Part shown: positions 1 through 4,424 of the stretch, one piece after another | Layout of the letters: each line of letters starts with the position of its first letter | Position numbering within the stretch: the first letter of the stretch is position 1 | Source of the DNA: Candidatus Blautia equi | GTDB taxonomy: Bacteria > Bacillota > Clostridia > Lachnospirales > Lachnospiraceae | DNA: 5,507 nt | Direction of reading: 5' to 3' | Assembly: GCA_018064695.1 (NCBI GenBank) | Contig: JAGHUU010000186.1 | Span: 1-5,507, forward strand | Program-made: the position numbers and the translations under genes | Notes under the pieces: model-generated | What the model was told of the DNA's origin: nothing | The model's database searches: none | The model's input: only the letters and a program-made list of their open reading frames with translations

Positions 1-193
1 TGTTATGAAGGACCTGGCTGCCCAGGGAATGACCATGCTCTGTGTTACCCATGAGACGGGCTTCGCCCGTGAGGTTGCAGACCGTGTAGTCTTCATGGCA
101 GACGGCATGATCCTTGAGGAAGGCAAACCGGAGGAGCTCTTCTCCGCCCCGAAAACAGAGAAAGCAAAACAGTTCCTGAAGAGTGTTTTATAA
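1..193 (+). CDS. Amino-acid ABC transporter ATP-binding protein, GlnQ type (3' end only)
   Basis: Only the last 63 codons are visible; the reading frame is open to the window edge (first full codon at base 2), so the start lies upstream. The protein is the cytoplasmic ATPase that powers import of a polar amino acid through a membrane permease fed by a substrate-binding protein. The visible part holds the H-loop (VTHE, His encoded near bases 50-52) followed by the family's typical run FAREVADRVVFMADG and EEGKPEELF, then a tail ending KQFLKSVL. This fits the C-terminus of the GlnQ/ArtP/HisP subfamily very well. Walker A, the signature motif and Walker B lie outside the window, so the exact substrate cannot be told. 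The gene is probably the last of its operon, because a strong terminator begins 34 bases after the TAA stop. Confidence 0.93.
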   Translation, partial: VMKDLAAQGMTMLCVTHETGFAREVADRVVFMADGMILEEGKPEELFSAPKTEKAKQFLKSVL

Positions 194-227
194 GCTAGCA
201 TTTCTATTTATCTGCATCTGAAAAAAT

Positions 228-286
228 AAGAGGGCATTGCGTTATGATGAAGCTTCTCATCACAGCGCAATGCCCTCTTTTATTTA
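228..286. terminator. Bidirectional intrinsic terminator between convergent genes
   Basis: A perfect 14-bp inverted repeat, AAGAGGGCATTGCG (228-241) and CGCAATGCCCTCTT (266-279), encloses a second 6-bp stem, TGATGA (245-250) with TCATCA (257-262). On the + strand it is followed by TTTTATTT, which suits termination of the ABC ATPase operon. On the - strand the flank reads CTTATTTTTT, so it can also end the regulator-Nudix transcript coming from the right. Confidence 0.9.
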
Positions 287-373
287 TGCCTGTTCCATTA
301 CCGTTTCTTATTCTTTTATCTGTTCCTATTCTTTTATCTGTTCCTGCTCTTTTATCTGTTCCTACTCTTTTCC
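273..373. repeat. 18-bp tandem repeat array at the end of the Nudix gene
   Basis: Three near-identical units of TATTCTTTTATCTGTTCC lie at 309-326, 327-344 and 345-362. The first two are identical and the third differs at two positions. A truncated fourth unit (TACTCTTTTCC) follows at 363-373. In the same 18-base register, 291-308 and 273-290 look like decayed copies (about 11-13 of 18 bases match), the latter being the T-rich tail of the terminator. Because 18 is a multiple of three, every unit read on the - strand carries a TAA in the frame of the Nudix gene. The array therefore includes that gene's real stop (352-354) and repeats it at 334-336, 316-318 and 298-300. Confidence 0.85.
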
Positions 374-915
374 ACAAGCTTGCTATAGATGCGGCTCATC
401 ATCCATGGCTCGGTGACGTAGGCTTCCAGCTCATCTGCTGGGATCCAGCCCACCTTGCTGTTCTCATCCGGCTTGATCTGGAGGTCATCCGTCTCATCTG
501 CCTCAAATAGATAGGTTACATTCATATGCAGGTGGCAGGTCACATACTTGCCGCGCTTCTCGTGCCCCTCCACGATGAGGGTCTCAATAGAGAAGATCTC
601 TTCGCTGATAGGTCTGATGTTCTGAACTCCGGTCTCCTCCCGCACCTCACGGAGGGCTACGGAGTAAAGATCGGTCTCGCCATCCGCGTGTCCGCCGGTC
701 CAGGACCAGGAATTATAAATGTTGTGATAGGCCATCAGGACCTTAGTGCGCTCTTTATTTACCACCCAGGCGGATGCTGTCATATGGCAGAGCTCGTTGT
801 CACGAAGAAATGGGGTTTCTGCTGTAGTCAGGAATTTCAGGATGTTCTTCTGATCCCGTTCCTCCTGCTCATTGTATGGGCGATACTCTCTCAACTGCTT
901 CAGCAGCTTTTCCAT
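352..915 (-). CDS. Nudix hydrolase
   Basis: A 187-residue predicted cytoplasmic enzyme of the Nudix superfamily, whose members hydrolyse nucleoside diphosphates linked to another moiety using Mg2+. The Nudix box spans residues 75-97. Its catalytic core REVREETGV (89-97) is intact, with the metal-binding Glu residues 90, 93 and 94, and it is preceded by WSWTGGHADG (70-79). The first conserved Glu of the canonical box (GX5E) is Thr81 here, with Glu80 next to it; this position is outside the catalytic core. The N-terminal 45 residues are charged and probably helical. ATG at 913-915 is chosen because AGGAGG (925-930) sits 9 nt before it; this site overlaps the stop codon of the upstream regulator gene, suggesting translational coupling. 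The substrate cannot be named; similar GGHADG proteins are usually annotated only as Nudix hydrolase. The stop codon lies inside an 18-bp tandem repeat. Confidence 0.93.
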   Translation of the reverse strand: MEKLLKQLREYRPYNEQEERDQKNILKFLTTAETPFLRDNELCHMTASAWVVNKERTKVLMAYHNIYNSWSWTGGHADGETDLYSVALREVREETGVQNIRPISEEIFSIETLIVEGHEKRGKYVTCHLHMNVTYLFEADETDDLQIKPDENSKVGWIPADELEAYVTEPWMMSRIYSKLVEKSRNR

Positions 916-929
916 AGGCTCCGGCCTCC

Positions 930-1487
930 TTATCTGTCGTAGGATTCACAGAAGCACATGAAGGTACATGGCTCGTTGGAAGGATTTCTGTAGATGTGAT
1001 CCTGTCCGGATTCAAAGCGGAATACGTCGTCCTTGGAGAGCTGGTATTTGCCATCCAGCACGGTAAGCTCCAGCACACCCTCGGTTACGGAGAGGTATTC
1101 TCTGGTCTTCTCGCCGTGTCTTCCGGCGTCATACTGTCCATGTGGCTCCAGCTGTACTTTATAAAGCTCTACCCTGCGGTTATCCTCATATGGGAAGCAG
1201 GTCCATACGCGGTACTGTCCGGCTCTGCCCTTAGTTGGAACGGAGGATGGAATGTGTACCATACAATAGTCCTGCGGCGGCTGCTCCAGCAGGTCGTTTA
1301 ACTCAATGCGAAGTCCGCTGGTGATCTTTCCCAGCACACCTATGGATGGGTTGGCCCCGCCTTTTTCGATCTGCGCCAGCATGCTTTTGCTGACACCGGT
1401 CTGCTCGGAGAGAGCGTCAAGGCTCATGCCGTTTGCGTGACGGATCCTCTTTAAATTTGCTGCAATGTTTTTAGAAATCTGGTCCAC
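930..1487 (-). CDS. XRE-family transcriptional regulator with C-terminal cupin domain
   Basis: A 185-residue DNA-binding regulator. Residues about 6-66 are an XRE-type helix-turn-helix (SLDALSEQTGVSKSMLAQIE, then NPSIGVLGKI and the closing ELNDLL). Residues about 75-182 are a cupin fold that in this family senses a small molecule. Cupin motif 1 is recognisable as H124-x-E126-x3-E130-x6-G137, with Glu where the second His usually stands. Motif 2 keeps G161, H164 and N168. Metal or ligand binding is therefore plausible but unproven. The start is GTG at 1485-1487: an in-frame TGA lies two codons upstream, and AAGGAAGG (1496-1503) is 8 nt away. It heads an operon with the Nudix gene (14-nt gap) and is divergent from the symporter. 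Autoregulation is likely by family habit, and the leader contains a terminator. The ligand is unknown. Confidence 0.93.
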   Translation of the reverse strand: MDQISKNIAANLKRIRHANGMSLDALSEQTGVSKSMLAQIEKGGANPSIGVLGKITSGLRIELNDLLEQPPQDYCMVHIPSSVPTKGRAGQYRVWTCFPYEDNRRVELYKVQLEPHGQYDAGRHGEKTREYLSVTEGVLELTVLDGKYQLSKDDVFRFESGQDHIYRNPSNEPCTFMCFCESYDR

Positions 1488-1495
1488 GTTTCATA

Positions 1496-1503
1496 CCTTC
1501 CTT
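1496..1503 (-). promoter_or_regulatory. Ribosome binding site fixing the GTG start of the XRE-cupin gene
   Basis: On the - strand this reads AAGGAAGG, 8 nt before GTG (1485-1487). A nearer ATG at 1492-1494 is out of frame, only 1 nt from the site, and ends after seven codons, so it is not the start. Confidence 0.7.
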
Positions 1504-1545
1504 ATCATAAACTGTCTTTTCAGCGGTAAATTCCCGGAAAAGAAT

Positions 1546-1590
1546 AAAAAAAGAGCGCAGGAATGCTGAATAAAATCAGTTTCCGCGCTC
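1546..1590 (-). terminator. Intrinsic terminator inside the leader of the XRE-cupin/Nudix operon
   Basis: Read on the - strand, GAGCGC (1585-1590) pairs with GCGCTC (1553-1558), GGAA (1581-1584) with TTCC (1560-1563), and CTGA (1576-1579) with TCAG (1566-1569) around an ATTTTA-type loop. Only single unpaired bases interrupt the stem. It is followed at once by seven T residues (1552 down to 1546), the hallmark of a Rho-independent terminator. It lies about 90 nt after the predicted transcription start and about 60 nt before the GTG, so it would stop transcription before the gene unless it is overcome. No coding sequence on the - strand upstream needs it. Confidence 0.8.
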
Positions 1591-1611
1591 GCCTTTGAGC
1601 TGTTTTATATA

Positions 1612-1635
1612 GAAACGATTTCACTCAATCGTTTC
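1612..1635. promoter_or_regulatory. 9-bp perfect inverted repeat just downstream of the - strand promoter
   Basis: GAAACGATT (1612-1620) and AATCGTTTC (1627-1635) are perfect inverted copies with a 6-bp centre. They fall at roughly +3 to +26 of the predicted regulator transcript. As DNA the site could be the operator through which the XRE-cupin protein represses its own operon. As RNA it would form a hairpin at the very 5' end of the leader. I found no second copy in the window. Confidence 0.6.
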
Positions 1636-1644
1636 AACGTGTGT

Positions 1645-1673
1645 ATTATATCGTATAAAAAGAAAGATTGCAA
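1645..1673 (-). promoter_or_regulatory. Sigma-A type promoter of the XRE-cupin/Nudix operon
   Basis: On the - strand, TTGCAA (-35, 1668-1673) is separated by exactly 17 bp from a perfect TATAAT (-10, 1645-1650). The expected start is near base 1638, giving a leader of about 150 nt before the GTG. This is the best promoter in the window. Confidence 0.82.
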
Positions 1674-1685
1674 CAGCTTTTTTTA

Positions 1686-1720
1686 TTTCGCGATAACTAT
1701 ATTTTAAGCCAGTTTCGCGA
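1686..1720. repeat. Two TTTCGCGA boxes between the divergent promoters
   Basis: The 8-mer TTTCGCGA occurs at 1686-1693 and 1713-1720, 27 bp apart start to start. Each contains the palindrome TCGCGA, and the second extends to TTCGCGAA. They stand out as GC-rich islands in AT-rich sequence, upstream of both promoters. Binding sites for a regulator of either gene are possible, but this is inference. Confidence 0.4.
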
Positions 1721-1768
1721 AGGTATGCCTGTTATGGCAGTTACATTATAATGGACGAATCCCTATCT

Positions 1769-1798
1769 TTGTATTATCGTTAATAAATTATTTATAAT
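1769..1798 (+). promoter_or_regulatory. Probable promoter of the symporter gene
   Basis: A perfect TATAAT (1793-1798) is preceded at 18 bp by a weak TTGTAT (1769-1774), which would start transcription near base 1805 with a leader of about 70 nt. The poor -35 match suggests either an activator or another start point. A second TATAAT at 1747-1752 has no acceptable -35. Confidence 0.45.
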
Positions 1799-1876
1799 GA
1801 CATCCCTCTCCGCCTTTGTTAAAATAATTATCAGAGTTGAGGGTGCTCAAAAAAAACAAGAGAAAGAGGTATTCAA

Positions 1877-3106
1877 ATGAAAAAAGAAAAGAAAATGTCT
1901 CTTGCCCTGCAGATTTTTATCGGTCTTGGTCTTGGTATTATTGCAGGCCTGATCTTCATGGCAGCAGACAAAGCTGACTGGGCGAACAACTATGTAAAAC
2001 CGTTCGGAACCATCTTCCTGAACCTGATCAAATTCATTGTTGTTCCTATTGTACTCACATCTATCATTTCCGGTGTTATCTCCATGAAAGATATCAAAAA
2101 AGTGGGCTCCATCGGAATCAAAACCGTTCTTTATTACATGCTCACCACCGCGTGTGCAGTAACCATCGGTCTTATCTTCTCCAACCTGTTCAAGGGAACC
2201 TATCAGGTTCTTGAGACCAGCGGTCTGGAGTATGAGGCTACCTCTACAGCAAAATTAATGGACACTCTGGTTGGTATCTTCCCATCCAACATCATCGCTC
2301 CTATGTCCAACGCTACCATGCTGCAGGTTATCGTGATCGCTCTTTTCTTCGGTTTCGGTATCATTCTGGCAGGTGAAAAAGGCCAGCCACTGGCTGTATG
2401 GACCCAGAGCATGTGTGATGTCAGCATGGTCATTATGGACCTGATCCTTAAGCTGTCCCCTATCGGTGTATTCTGCCTCATCACCCCTGTAGTGGCAACC
2501 AACGGTCCACAGATCCTCGGATCCCTGGCTATGGTTCTTCTCACCGCTTATGTGGCATATATCGTTCACGCAGTGATCGTATATTCCTCCACAGTTAAAG
2601 CTATGGCAGGTCTCAGCCCTCTTGAATTCTTCAAGGGTATGGCACCGGCTATCATGATGGCATTCTCCAGTGCTTCCTCCGTGGGAACCCTTCCGATCAA
2701 CATGGAGTGTACTGAGAAGCTTGGTGCTGAAAAGGATGTTGCAAGCTTCGTTCTCCCGCTTGGCGCTACCATCAACATGGATGGAACCGCTATTTATCAG
2801 GGTGTATGTGCAGTCTTCATCGCACGCTGCTTCAATATGGATCTCACTCTGGCGCAGATGGTCACCATCGTGCTTACCGCCACCCTGGCTTCCATCGGAA
2901 CTGCTGGTGTTCCGGGTGCCGGTATGGTAATGCTTGCCATGGTACTGCAGAGCGTCAATGTTCCTATCGAAGGTATCGCACTTGTTGCCGGCGTTGACCG
3001 TATCTTTGATATGGGCCGTACCACCGTTAACATTACCGGTGATGCCGCATGTGCCATCATCGTTTCCAAACTGGAAGAAAGAAAAGCAAAGAAAGCAAAG
3101 AAATAA
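1877..3106 (+). CDS. Dicarboxylate/amino acid:cation symporter (DAACS, glutamate/aspartate type)
   Basis: A 409-residue polytopic membrane protein of the GltP/GltPh/EAAT family, importing acidic amino acids or C4-dicarboxylates with Na+ or H+. It starts with a short positive tail and a first membrane helix (about 8-29). All core motifs are present: the serine-rich hairpin 1 tip FSSASSVGTLP (263-273), NMDGT in TM7 (300-304), hairpin 2 AGVPGAG (343-349), and TM8 with D374, D378, R381, T382, N385 and D389. By the constant offset of 16 to GltPh (D390, D394, R397, T398, N401, D405) these match the substrate and cation site residues. R381 is the residue that holds a side-chain carboxylate, so an acidic substrate is favoured over a neutral one. 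The cation cannot be decided. AAAGAGG lies 7 nt before the ATG. The C-terminus is a short lysine-rich tail. The gene is probably monocistronic and divergent from the XRE-cupin gene. Confidence 0.95.
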   Translation: MKKEKKMSLALQIFIGLGLGIIAGLIFMAADKADWANNYVKPFGTIFLNLIKFIVVPIVLTSIISGVISMKDIKKVGSIGIKTVLYYMLTTACAVTIGLIFSNLFKGTYQVLETSGLEYEATSTAKLMDTLVGIFPSNIIAPMSNATMLQVIVIALFFGFGIILAGEKGQPLAVWTQSMCDVSMVIMDLILKLSPIGVFCLITPVVATNGPQILGSLAMVLLTAYVAYIVHAVIVYSSTVKAMAGLSPLEFFKGMAPAIMMAFSSASSVGTLPINMECTEKLGAEKDVASFVLPLGATINMDGTAIYQGVCAVFIARCFNMDLTLAQMVTIVLTATLASIGTAGVPGAGMVMLAMVLQSVNVPIEGIALVAGVDRIFDMGRTTVNITGDAACAIIVSKLEERKAKKAKK

Positions 3107-3124
3107 AAACATATAAGATCATAT

Positions 3125-3164
3125 AAAAAACTGCAATGGTTCCCTCAGCCATTGCAGTTTTTTT
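3125..3164. terminator. Bidirectional intrinsic terminator between symporter and aminotransferase
   Basis: AAAAAACTGCAATGG (3125-3139) pairs with CCATTGCAGTTTTTT (3149-3163) around a 9-nt loop. A T run follows on the + strand and, from the A run, an equal T run on the - strand. It begins 18 bases after the symporter stop and 22 bases after the end of the convergent aminotransferase, so it can serve both genes. Confidence 0.92.
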
Positions 3165-3186
3165 GTATCGTAATTTATCTTTTCAG

Positions 3187-4368
3187 TTACTGAATCTTAG
3201 CAAGAGCCTGCTCCAGGCGGTCCATTCCCTCTTTGATATCTGCCATGGAAGCAGGGTATGCCAATCGGATGGTTCCAGGCATCTTAAAGGCATCGCCCGG
3301 GGTGATGGCGATCTTTGCTTCCTCGAGAACATAGGCACAGAGGTCCATGGAGTTCTCGATCACCTTTCCGTTTCCTTTCTTTCCAAGGAAAGAAGTGATA
3401 TCCGGCATCAGGTAGAAGGCACCGTCAGGCTTTGTGCAGGTGACACCCGGGATGCTGCTCATACGCATATATGCGTAGTCTCTTCTTCTCTCATACTCCT
3501 CCTTCATGCGAAGCACATCTGCCTCGCACTCCTTCAGCGCCGTCAAAGCCGCATACTGAACAAAGGATGTGGAATTGGAGGTGCAATTGCTCTGGATGGC
3601 TACAATAGCCTTTGCAACATCTGCAGGCGCAGCGGAGTATCCAAGTCTCCAGCCTGTCATGGCGAAAGCTTTGGAAAATCCGTTTACGGTAATGCTGTGG
3701 GCATAGATCTCATCAGAAAGAGATGCCACACTCACATGCTCTTTTCCATAGATCAGCTTCTCATAAACTTCATCAGCCAGAATATAAAAATCATATTTTA
3801 CAGCCATTTCTCCAAGCTTTAACAGGCTCTCTCTGTCGTAGCAGGCGCCGGTTGGATTGTTTGGCGTGTTGATGACGATCAGTTTGGTTTTGTCTGTCAC
3901 AGCAGCCTCAATGGCTTCCAGATCCAGCGTGTAGTCTTTACCCGGTTTTACAAGGACAGGAGTTCCGTTGGCCATCTTTACCATGTCCACATAGCTGACC
4001 CAGCATGGGGTAGGGATCAGAACCTCATCCCCCTCATCAACTACTGCCATAATGGCATTGTAAACTGCCTGCTTGGCTCCGGTGGAGATACAGATCTGGG
4101 ATGGCTCGTAGTGCATGCCATTCTCCTTCTCCAGCTTCTCTGCCACTGCTTTTTTCAGTTCCGGGATGCCGCTTACGGAGACATATCTGGTCTTTCCCTC
4201 CGCAAGAGCTTTGTTTCCTGCCTCCAGGATCTTTTCAGGGGTATCAAAATCCGGCTCACCGATGTGAAAAGCCAGGATCTCCATTCCATCTGCACGCATA
4301 GCATCGATCTTAGCTGCCAGTGCGTTGGTAGCGGATACGGATACCTTCTGCATTCTTTTTGCTAACAT
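3187..4368 (-). CDS. Pyridoxal-phosphate class I aminotransferase, probable aspartate aminotransferase
   Basis: A 393-residue cytoplasmic PLP enzyme of fold type I, close to the usual length for bacterial aspartate/aromatic aminotransferases of subgroup I-gamma. In order it shows GEPDFDTP (37-44), the phosphate-side TGAKQA (96-101), the ring-stacking aromatic in CWVSY (122-126), TPNNPTGA (168-175, Asn171), D199 with Y202 in ADEVYEKL, the Schiff-base Lys233 in GFSKAFAMTGWRLGY, and the carboxylate-binding Arg368 in GTIRLAYP. All catalytic residues are present. It would exchange an amino group between an amino acid, likely aspartate, and 2-oxoglutarate; other substrates (aromatic, alanine) are possible because this group is poorly separated by motif. 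The ATG follows GAGAGG (4374-4379) by 5 nt. It lies 56 bp after an amylase gene on the same strand with no terminator or clear promoter between them, so partial co-transcription is likely. Confidence 0.94.
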   Translation of the reverse strand: MLAKRMQKVSVSATNALAAKIDAMRADGMEILAFHIGEPDFDTPEKILEAGNKALAEGKTRYVSVSGIPELKKAVAEKLEKENGMHYEPSQICISTGAKQAVYNAIMAVVDEGDEVLIPTPCWVSYVDMVKMANGTPVLVKPGKDYTLDLEAIEAAVTDKTKLIVINTPNNPTGACYDRESLLKLGEMAVKYDFYILADEVYEKLIYGKEHVSVASLSDEIYAHSITVNGFSKAFAMTGWRLGYSAAPADVAKAIVAIQSNCTSNSTSFVQYAALTALKECEADVLRMKEEYERRRDYAYMRMSSIPGVTCTKPDGAFYLMPDITSFLGKKGNGKVIENSMDLCAYVLEEAKIAITPGDAFKMPGTIRLAYPASMADIKEGMDRLEQALAKIQ

Positions 4369-4424
4369 AAAAACCTCTCATTCTGTCCATCGTGATGACT
4401 GAAAAACTACTGTTTCACCGGTGC

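Larger units (their letters stand above)
1488..1876. other. Divergent intergenic control region
   Basis: This 389-bp gap between the XRE-cupin gene (-) and the symporter (+) holds no credible gene on either strand. From left to right it contains the regulator's ribosome binding site, a - strand intrinsic terminator (1546-1590), a 9-bp inverted repeat (1612-1635), the - strand promoter (1645-1673), two TTTCGCGA boxes (1686-1720), a probable + strand promoter (1769-1798), and the symporter's leader. That leader ends in a ribosome binding site AAAGAGG at 1863-1869. Confidence 0.8.

Noticed and set aside
244..510. An 88-codon + strand open frame with the repeated peptide LLSVP
   Set aside because: It begins in the terminator loop and its repeat is just the 18-bp DNA array; no ribosome binding site.
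526..942. A 138-codon + strand open frame opposite the Nudix gene
   Set aside because: Antisense to a gene with an intact Nudix box and ribosome binding site; no support of its own.
1471..1494. Seven-codon ATG mini-frame overlapping the regulator's GTG start
   Set aside because: The ribosome binding site is only 1 nt from this ATG, which is too close; more likely chance than a regulatory leader peptide.
1747..1752. TATAAT as an alternative + strand -10 box
   Set aside because: No acceptable -35 hexamer at 16-18 bp and no extended -10.
1837..1850. TTGAG-GGTG-CTCAA small hairpin in the symporter leader
   Set aside because: Only 5 bp, followed by A residues on the + strand and with no T-tract in position on the - strand; not a terminator and too weak to call a regulatory element.
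2255..3112. A 285-codon open frame on the - strand opposite the symporter gene
   Set aside because: Its translation is low in hydrophobic residues, rich in His, Asp and Gly, has no family resemblance, and lies fully antisense to a gene with all DAACS motifs. It is a shadow of codon bias.
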